Below are positions 6,894-14,113 of a DNA stretch of 30,761 nt, piece by piece. How positions within the stretch are numbered: the first letter of the stretch is position 1; the number at the start of each line of letters is the position of its first letter. The stretch is from M3007 sp046160345 (GTDB taxonomy: Bacteria; Bacteroidota; Bacteroidia; Chitinophagales; Saprospiraceae): positions 1 through 30,761 of the forward strand of contig JBJXGO010000100.1 in the NCBI GenBank assembly GCA_046160345.1, read 5' to 3'. The notes under the pieces were generated by a model, which was not told the origin of the DNA, searched no databases, and was given only the letters and a program-made list of their open reading frames with translations. Both the position numbers and the translations under genes were made by a program.

Positions 6894-8742
6894 AGAGAAG
6901 CGTTCCTTCCTTCAAATTATCTTGATTGTTAACTGGAATATCAACGAAAATTGTGGTGCCTCTGTGTTCCCTTGATTCAAAGCTAAGGCTTCCGCCAAGT
7001 TTAGTGCAACGCTCGTGAATACTATGGAGTCCAAGGCCTTTTTCTGTTTTTTCAGGGTCAAATCCTATTCCATTGTCCTCAATAATAATACCCAGAACAC
7101 CCTCGATTTGATTTATTTGAACACTTATTTCAGTAGCTTTGGAATGTTTCAGGGCATTGGTAATACTTTCCTGAACAATTAGGCTGGCTTCTTCCCCAAT
7201 TAAGCCCCTTACTCTATTATCCAGATTATAAGTATAAAATTGAATTTTAGTAGTGGAGTGTTCTGTCATTTTCAGGTATACTCTTTGGAGGTCTTCCCAC
7301 CAAGGTATGTCCGCGCGTTGCAAGGCATGTACGACTCGCCGCAACTCTCTATACGAATGTTCTTGTAAACGCAGGTTGTTGTTCAATCTTGCTGCTACTT
7401 TGGTTTCTTTTTTTGAAAGGTCATGCAATGCCGATTCGAGGTTCCATTTAGCGCTTACCAGCAAGCCCCCAACGCCGTCGTGTATTTGCTTGGCAATGCG
7501 GCGCCGGCCTTCTTCTTCCCCTTCGAATCTTGCCTGCATGTATGCTATTTTTTGAGTCTTTAAGGTGTTGTCTAATTCCTCCTGAATCAATTTCTTTTGT
7601 TGGGCATTAAACTTGTTTTTTTGATAACTATAAATAAGTGCACTTATTGCAATTAATGCCAATACAATAGAAATAAACCATGACAATTGATTTTCCTGAG
7701 CGCTTTTTTCTATTGCTAATTGTTTGTCTATCAAATCCATTCTATTCTTTACAAAGGCTGTGGAAACCTTAATAGCACTATTCGAAAATTGATCGGTCAC
7801 AAATGTAGCATCCGCAGCAGTCCCATTTTTTTCTAGCAATACATTCATCTCATTCAAAGCCAGTTTTGCCTCCTTCATCCTGTTTTCTCCTTCATAATGA
7901 TTTGCCAGGTTGTAATATCCACTAAGCAAAATAGCAGAATCTTTAATCTCCTCGCCCAATTTTATGCCCATTTTTGTTTCAGCTTCTGCCCGTCCATAAT
8001 CATCCAAAAATGCAAAAGCCATACCCATATTCATCCGGGCATTCGCCTCAAATCGTTTGTTCCCATGATTTTTAAAAATAGCGATGGCCTTCTGGAAGTA
8101 CGGTATAGCTGATTGTAAATAATCCTTTTTCCCATCCCTGTAGAATAATTCGTAGAGTATAGTACCTTTCGTATTATAACAAGCGCCTAACTCAGCCTCA
8201 AATTTGTCATTTTTTAATATTGATTCACAGAGATTACACTGCACTAATGCCGTCTCAAGGTCTTCTTCGTCTAAATACAAATTGGCTAAGGTGTTATAAA
8301 CCCTTGCTTGATTCAAAGTGTCTTTTAAAGACGCTGCCAAGGGTTTCGCTTCCTCAAGATACATTAAAGCTGAATCCAGTTGAGGGTAATGCTTGGTAAG
8401 CATTGATGCGCCCAAAGCAATCAATGCATTTAGTTTAAGGGGCTCATTTTTAATGCTTCTGGCTATAAAAAGGCTCTTTTGAAGCGGTAAAACAGCAGCG
8501 TCAGGATCCTCACTTCGGTAATGCCCCCTCCCTAAAACTAAAAGCGCCTGACATCGGGTGATCTTATCCAGTTTAGGTCGTGACAATATCGTCTGAGCAA
8601 AGATTACGGCGGAATCCGGGTGGTTTTGAGTGATATAGTGCTCACCTGTTTCCAGGATACTCAAAGAGAGGGATTCTTGTTTGGGTTGACCGTATACGAT
8701 TGCCGGACAACATAGCAAAACAAAAATAAGGATAGCTTTCAT
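6877..8742 (-). CDS. TPR-containing sensor histidine kinase (HisKA_3 type)
   Basis: The frame is open from 8859, but the ATG at 8742 is preferred. It places a proper signal peptide first (MKAILIFVLLCCPAIVYGQ) and avoids overlap with the upstream gene; 621 residues result. Residues 20-330 are TPR-like repeats expected outside the membrane. A transmembrane helix lies at about 351-372 and a coiled region follows. The phospho-acceptor is His421 in RRRIAKQIHDGVGG, typical of the HisKA_3 family that pairs with NarL-type regulators. The ATPase domain is seen at QESITNALKHSKA (N box), IEDNGIGFDP (G1) and KGLGLHSIHERC (G2). It overlaps the response regulator by 17 bases. The signal sensed is unknown. 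Confidence 0.92.
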   Translation of the reverse strand: MKAILIFVLLCCPAIVYGQPKQESLSLSILETGEHYITQNHPDSAVIFAQTILSRPKLDKITRCQALLVLGRGHYRSEDPDAAVLPLQKSLFIARSIKNEPLKLNALIALGASMLTKHYPQLDSALMYLEEAKPLAASLKDTLNQARVYNTLANLYLDEEDLETALVQCNLCESILKNDKFEAELGACYNTKGTILYELFYRDGKKDYLQSAIPYFQKAIAIFKNHGNKRFEANARMNMGMAFAFLDDYGRAEAETKMGIKLGEEIKDSAILLSGYYNLANHYEGENRMKEAKLALNEMNVLLEKNGTAADATFVTDQFSNSAIKVSTAFVKNRMDLIDKQLAIEKSAQENQLSWFISIVLALIAISALIYSYQKNKFNAQQKKLIQEELDNTLKTQKIAYMQARFEGEEEGRRRIAKQIHDGVGGLLVSAKWNLESALHDLSKKETKVAARLNNNLRLQEHSYRELRRVVHALQRADIPWWEDLQRVYLKMTEHSTTKIQFYTYNLDNRVRGLIGEEASLIVQESITNALKHSKATEISVQINQIEGVLGIIIEDNGIGFDPEKTEKGLGLHSIHERCTKLGGSLSFESREHRGTTIFVDIPVNNQDNLKEGTLLYAGSN

Positions 8743-8776
8743 GATAGCGTTTTTTGATTCGTTTATTAAATCATCT

Positions 8777-9436
8777 TTATGAGATTGTTTTTCTTGTTTT
8801 ACCTTTTCTTGGGGGCTTGCCCAAATTGATGTTGCCTTCAACCCCCACATCGAAAACATATTCCTGATTGGCCGTAATAACAGCTTTTAAAGGCTGGTTG
8901 ATTGCAAACTTGGTCGGATCAGTCGTTATACCGACATTACCAAGGGTATAGCTAAGCGTGCAACTGTTTGGTGCAAAGATAATAGACTCGTTAACCGCTC
9001 CTAGCAATATATCAAACAATATGATACAACTCGGACGGATGTAATTCGATGTCCCTACCGTTTCAATATTTGCGAAAAGGTAAGGAGCGCAGGTTTGCAT
9101 TTGGCCAACTACCGAAGCCGGTACGTTGTCTGCATCGGCAAAAGCGAGTACTGTAGTAAGTTCAGTGCTGTTGTTGCCTCGGATTTGTACGTCAAGATAC
9201 GTTCCATTGCTGTCAATTTCAAAGTGTTTGAAGCGATAAAGCGTACCCGCATTGGAACCGTTGGTCGTGTAGTCAATCGTGATCCGTGTTCCAGCTGGTT
9301 TTACTGGATTCACATTGCTAAGGTCGGTGTCGCCTGAAGCATCCACCGGAACGAGCAAAAGAAGGTCATACAATGTAGCACCTGTGCTTTTCTTTGTAAG
9401 ATAAGCATAAGGCGCAAGCTTGATAAGGTTACTCAT
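8777..9436 (-). CDS. Orphan protein upstream of the TPR kinase
   Basis: 219 residues from the ATG at 9436; I recognise no family. There is no signal peptide or membrane helix. The composition suggests beta structure (many Thr, Val, Asn, Gly), with two or three similar-sized blocks such as GTRITIDYTTNGSNAG and NSCTLSYTLGNVG, and three Cys (CAPYLF, SCIILF, SCTLSY). The C-terminus is basic (GKPPRKGKTRKTIS). The stop is 34 bases before the kinase start on the same strand, and the gene lies first in what looks like a three-gene unit with the kinase and regulator. It could be a partner or target of that system, or an effector or structural protein; sequence alone does not decide. Confidence 0.75.
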   Translation of the reverse strand: MSNLIKLAPYAYLTKKSTGATLYDLLLLVPVDASGDTDLSNVNPVKPAGTRITIDYTTNGSNAGTLYRFKHFEIDSNGTYLDVQIRGNNSTELTTVLAFADADNVPASVVGQMQTCAPYLFANIETVGTSNYIRPSCIILFDILLGAVNESIIFAPNSCTLSYTLGNVGITTDPTKFAINQPLKAVITANQEYVFDVGVEGNINLGKPPRKGKTRKTIS

Positions 9437-9653
9437 AGGAGAGAATGGATTGTGAAATAATCAAAGGATACTATCACAAAGCGCATTTGACGGGGATTAA
9501 AAAAGTCTAAGCTTGGTTCAGAAGTCTAGCAGCCGTCAATATGTTTTCATTTGGTCTTTTGGGGTCTGTCTTCAATGGTTTAAAAAGGGTTTGGCCTTCG
9601 TTTTGGTCTTAATCTCATTGGTTTTCCTTCAGTTTTTTGGGATTTCTTTCATT

Positions 9654-9755
9654 TCAACAAACCGGGCGGCAGGGGTGACCGCCCGGAGTGATTTGGTGTT
9701 TTAGAGGTTCGTCAGGGTTATACAAAAGATCGTTTCCGTTGATTTTTTTGTCCAT
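9654..9755 (-). CDS. Possible 33-residue peptide with double-glycine and two Cys at the end
   Basis: ATG at 9755 opens a 33-codon frame starting MDKKINGNDLLYNPDEPLK and ending TPGGHPCRPVC. The charged, leader-like first two thirds and the GG followed by a seven-residue tail with two Cys resemble small Bacteroidota double-glycine leader peptides. There is no transporter or modifying enzyme nearby. The frame can also be extended upstream to 9857. The last ten codons coincide with a perfect 8-bp inverted repeat, so the reading may be a by-product of an RNA hairpin. Confidence 0.25.
   Translation of the reverse strand: MDKKINGNDLLYNPDEPLKHQITPGGHPCRPVC
9662..9686. repeat. Perfect 8-bp GC inverted repeat
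   Basis: CCGGGCGG (9662-9669) and CCGCCCGG (9679-9686) around a 9-base loop. No good U tract follows on either strand, so a terminator is uncertain. Confidence 0.6.
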
Positions 9756-9790
9756 TTGGATAATACCAGGTAAGAAAGCAAATATCAAGG

Positions 9791-9843
9791 CGCAGAGGTG
9801 GCATAATAAATAGCGTATTAATAAATATGTTGCCACCGCTGCG
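9791..9843. repeat. 13-bp inverted repeat with AT-rich loop
   Basis: CGCAGAGGTGGCA (9791-9803) matches the reverse complement of TGCCACCGCTGCG (9831-9843) at 12 of 13 positions. The 27-base loop is AT-rich and contains TAATAAATA twice. On the minus strand it would lie in the leader of the possible small peptide. Confidence 0.6.
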
Positions 9844-10027
9844 TTTTGATGACACAAAAGTGCAGCGCCCGCTCAAGCCTGTCAAGCTTTAGGGCTGTAT
9901 GTATCCATACCTTTTTTACAGGGAGTGCTCAGAAATGTGGTTTTGAAAGATCAGACCCTCGCAATCGTCTGGTTATGAAGAGATTCAGACATATAGAACA
10001 AATCAAACCGCTTACAAACGATATAAC

Positions 10028-11620
10028 CTAACGGGTCTGCCAATCTTTCAGCCAATCAGCGATCTTTCGGTCGTCAGCCAGTCTCGGCACTTTGTTCTGA
10101 CCTCCGAGTTTACCCTCACTTTTCATAAATTCGCGGAAAGCATCGCGACGTAAAGGCGTTATTTTCAAGGTGCGCAGAATATTTCCGGTAATTAGGTCGT
10201 CGTAATAAATATTCTGCTGACGCATAGCTGCATCGACTTTCAGGGCAAAATTATCAAGATCGGCAGGGGCATTGTCAAATTCCACAAACCACTCGTGGTA
10301 TGGAAGCCCGCCCTCTGGTGGGTTTACCTGTGGCGCCACTGTAAATTCCACGATTCGATTTCCGGCTGCATTGGCCACAGGCAACAAACTTTCCTCTACT
10401 TCCTTGCCTATGACGTGTTCGCCAAAAGCAGAAATGAAATGTTTCACCCGTCCACTTACTATAATTCGATACGGATTCTTGCTCACAAACTGTATCGTAT
10501 CACCTATGCTGTAACCCCAAAGTCCGGCATTGGTGTGCAGTACGAGCGCGTAATTCACGCCGATCTCCACATCGCGAAGCCAAAGCCTTGTAGGGTTTTC
10601 TTTAAAGATCTCGTCGGCAGGCACGAATTCAAAAAACATCCCGGCATTGACGTTCAGCAATAAACCGGCATTACTGAGAGTCTGACTTGCTTTACTTTTA
10701 CTGAGGGTCTGACTTGAAGTCAGACCCTCAGTTGCCTTTGAAGTCAGACTCTCAGTTACGTTAGGAAACGAATCCTGAAATGCAATAAAACCCTCCGAAG
10801 CCGGGTAGGTTTCCACCGTATCCATCGCGCCGCCCACCAATGCTTCCAGTTTGGCGCGGTAAGGCTCGAAATTTACCCCGCCCCAAACGAATACGGAGAA
10901 ATTGGGAAAAATCTCCAACACTTTTCGCTTCCCACTGCGCTCCAAAAGTCTTTCGTAATACATCTGTACCCAGGGCGGAATACCTGAAATGAGTCGCATG
11001 TCAGCATTTATGGTTTCATCCACAATTCGATCCAGTTTTTCTTCCCAATCGTCTATGCAATTGGTTTTCCATGACGGCAACTGATTCGTGCGCAGCCATG
11101 CCGAAACAAGGTGATTGGAAATTCCGCTCAAGCGACCCGTTGGAATACCATTCACCATTTCCAGTTCCGGGCTTCCGGAAAGGAATATCATTTTCCCGTC
11201 GAGCCATTGGCCTTTGCCCGTTTTTGCAAAATAATTGAACATGGCGTTCCGGGCCGTCCCAAAATGTAGCGGGGTGCTATCCTTGCTCATGGGGATGTAT
11301 TTTACCCCCGAAGTAGTGCCACTCGTTTTGGCAAAATAGGCCGGACGACCAGGCCATAACACACTCAATTCTCCGCTTTTCACCCTTTCTACATAAGGCT
11401 TCAGGTCCTCATAGTCGCGGATAGGGACGGCTTTCTTAAAATCTTCGTAGTTTTTGATTTTTGAAAAATCATGATCGCGCCCAAAAGCGGTACCGGCCGC
11501 CTGCGCCACGATTTGATGCATCGTTTTTTCCTGACAGTCAATGGCTTGAGCCGACCAACGAGTTATAGTACGGGAAATGTATTTGGCAAATGGGCGGACG
11601 AGAAGAGAGTGGAAAGCCAT
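10028..11620 (-). CDS. GH3-family acyl-adenylate/amido synthetase with in-frame palindromic insert
   Basis: The frame is open from 11656, but the ATG at 11620 (MAFHSLLVRPFAKY) fits the usual GH3 N-terminus; 530 residues. GH3 proteins belong to the ANL adenylating superfamily and, in plants, conjugate acyl acids to amino acids; bacterial substrates are unknown. Visible motifs are the ATP loop YFAKTSGTTSGVKYIP, VFVWGGVNFEPY, the block ETYPASEGFIAFQDS, and the hinge/C-terminal region LWGYSIGDTIQF followed by VSGRVKHFISAFGEHV. The family normally passes from FQDS almost directly to GLLLNVNAG. Here codons 289-316 are an extra Thr/Ser-rich stretch encoded exactly by an 84-bp nested palindrome (10673-10756). 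The frame is kept and the rest is intact, so the enzyme may still work. A MITE-like element lies 45 bp upstream and may supply or disrupt its promoter. Confidence 0.9.
   Translation of the reverse strand: MAFHSLLVRPFAKYISRTITRWSAQAIDCQEKTMHQIVAQAAGTAFGRDHDFSKIKNYEDFKKAVPIRDYEDLKPYVERVKSGELSVLWPGRPAYFAKTSGTTSGVKYIPMSKDSTPLHFGTARNAMFNYFAKTGKGQWLDGKMIFLSGSPELEMVNGIPTGRLSGISNHLVSAWLRTNQLPSWKTNCIDDWEEKLDRIVDETINADMRLISGIPPWVQMYYERLLERSGKRKVLEIFPNFSVFVWGGVNFEPYRAKLEALVGGAMDTVETYPASEGFIAFQDSFPNVTESLTSKATEGLTSSQTLSKSKASQTLSNAGLLLNVNAGMFFEFVPADEIFKENPTRLWLRDVEIGVNYALVLHTNAGLWGYSIGDTIQFVSKNPYRIIVSGRVKHFISAFGEHVIGKEVEESLLPVANAAGNRIVEFTVAPQVNPPEGGLPYHEWFVEFDNAPADLDNFALKVDAAMRQQNIYYDDLITGNILRTLKITPLRRDAFREFMKSEGKLGGQNKVPRLADDRKIADWLKDWQTR
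10673..10756. repeat. 84-bp nested palindromic element inside the GH3 gene
   Basis: Four copies of a 16-bp unit are present: ACTGAGAGTCTGACTT (10673-10688), ACTGAGGGTCTGACTT (10700-10715), then the inverse copies AAGTCAGACCCTCAGT (10717-10732) and AAGTCAGACTCTCAGT (10741-10756). The inner pair is separated by one base. The outer pair is also perfectly complementary. Spacers are 11, 1 and 8 bases. Total length is 28 codons, so the reading frame survives and a Thr/Ser-rich 28-residue insert results. Confidence 0.9.
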
Positions 11621-11665
11621 GGTTTGGAAAGAGGGTGGAAATCTGGATGCTGGCAAAGGTACAAA

Positions 11666-11829
11666 AGACAGTATATCGAATTAGTTTCGTAAAGTTTGAA
11701 CGAGGAGATTTTTGTCCAATCAAGGCGAATTTTGCAGTCGAAATGGGATGTTTTCGGCGAAAAAATGCAACGAAGAGTGGACGAAAATATCCCGGTCATA
11801 ACTTACGAAACTAATTCGGTATACTGTCT
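11666..11829. mobile_element. 164-bp MITE-like element with 27-bp terminal inverted repeats
   Basis: The left end (11666-11692, starting AGACAGTATATCGAATTAG) and the reverse complement of the right end (11803-11829, starting AGACAGTATACCGAATTAG) match at 26 of 27 bases. The internal 110 bases encode nothing convincing. It lies directly upstream of the GH3 gene, in the space before the T9SS gene's 3' end. No clear target duplication can be read from the flanks. This is the build of a non-autonomous transposable element. Confidence 0.75.
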
Positions 11830-11898
11830 AATGGTCCATGATTGGAGCTTATCCAAAAATGGGATCGGTTGCGAACAAGTTTCCTGGAAATTAATCCT

Positions 11899-13836
11899 TC
11901 AAATCCGCACCAAACGTCCCTTCGACATCGCCTCGCCCACTTTGATCCGATAGATAAAAACACCCTTGCCTGGCAAAGCCCTGGCTGGAAGCCGCAAACT
12001 TTGTAAACCTGCCTCCATTTGATATGTTTCAGAATAGACCTGGCGGCCATTTAAATCAAACACTTCTAAACAGGCCAATGCACTGTTTTCCAGCAAAACG
12101 TCAAATGATGTTTCACTAGAAAACGGGTTGGGCTTTGGTGTAAAAAAGGTGGCCTCGTCTTGAGACCTCTCTCCAAAATGAAGCAATAAGGGGTGCCGGG
12201 ATGGAGATTTGGAACCTCTGGCAGCATAGGCTTCAGGGCGCAGGTTTTCTGCGTTCAAAAACAATCCGTCTGAAACATTTCCTGCTTGCAAAGCCTTGAT
12301 TTTCAAGCCAAATAACACTTTTTCTCGCTCAAAAAATTCCCCGACGCCTTCAGCCCATAGTACCCGCAATTCAGAACCTCGGATTGTGAAATGGTCTGCG
12401 GGCAACCCTTCCAGATCTAAAATTTGAATTTTCGATGGTTCGGCGGCCAGGGCAAGTTGCCACCCTTCGAGGGTAGCGGATTGCGCTAGATTTAAGCGAA
12501 CGGTTGTCACTTCTCCCTCCTCGAGCCATTGCTCATCAGTCTGAAGGAGGAGGGGGGGGGCGGTGTAACGATTGTCAGCACCAGGCTCTCCGGTCAGGTT
12601 GGCAGACCCATTCGTATCACCATATTTGATCCCTACGAAATGGAGATTTTGAAAGATAACATCGTCCACAAGATTGGTAAGCGTGATCTGATAGGTGTCT
12701 TTCAGGGCATTAAAATTAGCGACTTGGGATGGATCCGCTACCGGTCGGGTAATCCGCCAGGCTGGTACGTACGGGAAAGTATCATAGATTCCAAGAATCA
12801 GTTTTCGAGTTTCTAAGATATCAAAAGTGGTCACAGAGCCGCTCTTGTTCACATCGGCGGCCACCATTTGATAAACGCTTGTAAATGGCTCAATGGCAAG
12901 AATGTGTTTGGAGGTCAACACCAGATCATAGGTGGTCACCCCTACAAGTGGCCCCAGATTTCTTTCGCCACGGATGGTTGCGCGGTAATCATTCCCGAAT
13001 GGAATATGGTCAAGATGAAGTGTGTAACAGGAATCTTCTATAGTTTGAGAATAATTGGTGGACAGAGGCACAGGTACGCCCGGGAGGGTTTCAAGCAAGG
13101 TTTTTAATTTAAAATTGCTCATCTTAAGGTTTGCAGCAGTACGTGCGCATCCATTGGCGTATATATCAGCATCGTTGTTGCAATTACACTCGTTGTCGCT
13201 ATCCTGAATAAGCACGTAATTGTTGCAACTGTTTAGCAGTCCATTTCCATCCTTCACCCATATTTCAATGCTGTTGAATCCTTCATCACATGCACCGAAG
13301 CTCAGACTGGTTTCAGATGGGAAGCCCATCCCATCCCCGGCTCGTCTCATTCCGAGCTGAATTTGGTTGTTGGGCGTACAATTATCAGACAAGGATAGGA
13401 TAAACTGCGAAGCCTCGAAACTTTGCTGGCAATCAGGGAAATCCAAACTCTGGGTCAAGCCGTTTATGCACAATAAACTAGGGGGCTGACAATCTTTTAT
13501 GTGAAATAAATAGGTACATTGCACCACATTGCCACAATTGTCGGTCGCCCTCCATATCACCTTGTGCGTCCCTTTTGCAAAGGGGCCGGACACCGTATCG
13601 TTGGAGGATTGGATATCCACCACATTATCATTGTTTAAATCAATTTTATAGGAATAATTGATATTAGGGCTGGCACAGTTAGTAACTGCTTTTTCTACCA
13701 AAAACACTTGACCCTGTGCGCAATTATTTGGGTTGAGACAAAAATTTTTGTCCGTGCAAGCGGTGGTCCAGGACATTTGTTGGGCAGAAAGCACCTGGGC
13801 AAAAAAGAGTGGAAGGAGTAGTAAAAATCGATTCAT
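11899..13836 (-). CDS. T9SS-secreted protein with C-terminal sorting domain
   Basis: 645 residues. Residues 1-18 are a signal peptide (MNRFLLLLPLFFAQVLSAQ). Residues 20-215 are Cys-rich Ig/HYR-like material (KGTHKVIWRATDNCGNVVQC is a typical HYR signature). Residues about 327-350 resemble a dockerin-type calcium loop with following helix (AADVNKSGSVTTFDILETRK). A cohesin-like or beta domain follows at about 440-560. Residues 567-645 are a type A T9SS sorting domain (PKPNPFSSETSFDVLLENS, then LEVFDLNGRQVY and GVFIYRIKVGEAMSKGRLV). The protein is therefore expected to cross the outer membrane by type IX secretion and be anchored or released. A run of nine C in the coding strand (12552-12560) falls at residues 426-428; slippage there would remove the sorting domain. 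Biological role unknown. Confidence 0.9.
   Translation of the reverse strand: MNRFLLLLPLFFAQVLSAQQMSWTTACTDKNFCLNPNNCAQGQVFLVEKAVTNCASPNINYSYKIDLNNDNVVDIQSSNDTVSGPFAKGTHKVIWRATDNCGNVVQCTYLFHIKDCQPPSLLCINGLTQSLDFPDCQQSFEASQFILSLSDNCTPNNQIQLGMRRAGDGMGFPSETSLSFGACDEGFNSIEIWVKDGNGLLNSCNNYVLIQDSDNECNCNNDADIYANGCARTAANLKMSNFKLKTLLETLPGVPVPLSTNYSQTIEDSCYTLHLDHIPFGNDYRATIRGERNLGPLVGVTTYDLVLTSKHILAIEPFTSVYQMVAADVNKSGSVTTFDILETRKLILGIYDTFPYVPAWRITRPVADPSQVANFNALKDTYQITLTNLVDDVIFQNLHFVGIKYGDTNGSANLTGEPGADNRYTAPPLLLQTDEQWLEEGEVTTVRLNLAQSATLEGWQLALAAEPSKIQILDLEGLPADHFTIRGSELRVLWAEGVGEFFEREKVLFGLKIKALQAGNVSDGLFLNAENLRPEAYAARGSKSPSRHPLLLHFGERSQDEATFFTPKPNPFSSETSFDVLLENSALACLEVFDLNGRQVYSETYQMEAGLQSLRLPARALPGKGVFIYRIKVGEAMSKGRLVRI
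12552..12560 (-). repeat. Nine-base C tract in the T9SS gene
   Basis: Nine G on the plus strand, nine C in the coding strand, at residues 426-428 (Ala-Pro-Pro-Leu). Homopolymers of this length are prone to slippage, and a one-base change would cut the protein before its sorting domain. Confidence 0.85.
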
Positions 13837-13864
13837 GGAAAAATGTGAATTTTACAAATACGCA

Positions 13865-13872
13865 CAAAAATA
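13865..13872 (-). promoter_or_regulatory. Candidate -7 element for the T9SS gene
   Basis: On the minus strand TATTTTTG matches the Bacteroidota -7 motif TAnnTTTG, 28 bases before the ATG at 13836. No clear -33 TTG is found at the right distance, so this is a partial promoter call. Confidence 0.4.
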
Positions 13873-14018
13873 ATTCCAAAATAGGGCTTTTTGTCATATT
13901 GCCGGACATTTTTGGTTTGCTACCAGGCTCATAAGTTTACCCAAATCCTTGATTGGCCTCAATTTTATAAGTTTCCAGTAGTTTGGTTTTTTGCACAACC
14001 TGCTCGTTTGTTTAGTTT

Positions 14019-14032
14019 TTATTGGCCAATAA
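14019..14032. promoter_or_regulatory. 14-bp palindrome upstream of crtI
   Basis: TTATTGGCCAATAA is a perfect palindrome, 81 bases before the crtI start, in the divergent region between crtI and the T9SS gene. It has the form of an operator for a dimeric repressor; no regulator is identified. Confidence 0.35.
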
Positions 14033-14113
14033 TTAAACAAAATACAACCAATTCCTGTTCAGCAAAATTATCGATTCCATCCCAAGGGATGATTTGGAAA
14101 AAATCTGATTGTT

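Larger units (their letters stand above)
9437..10027. other. 591-bp gap with two hairpins and one possible tiny gene
   Basis: No long conserved reading frame is seen on either strand. The stretch holds a G/C-rich inverted repeat (9662-9686), an imperfect 13-bp inverted repeat around an AT-rich loop (9791-9843), and between them on the minus strand a possible 33-codon frame (9654-9755). The 10-mer TCAGACCCTC at 9951-9960 also occurs in the palindromic insert of the next gene, which may be chance. The remainder shows nothing I can interpret. Confidence 0.6.

Noticed and set aside
8743..8859. Longer kinase start at 8859
   Set aside because: It would overlap the upstream gene by 83 bases and bury the signal peptide that begins at 8742.
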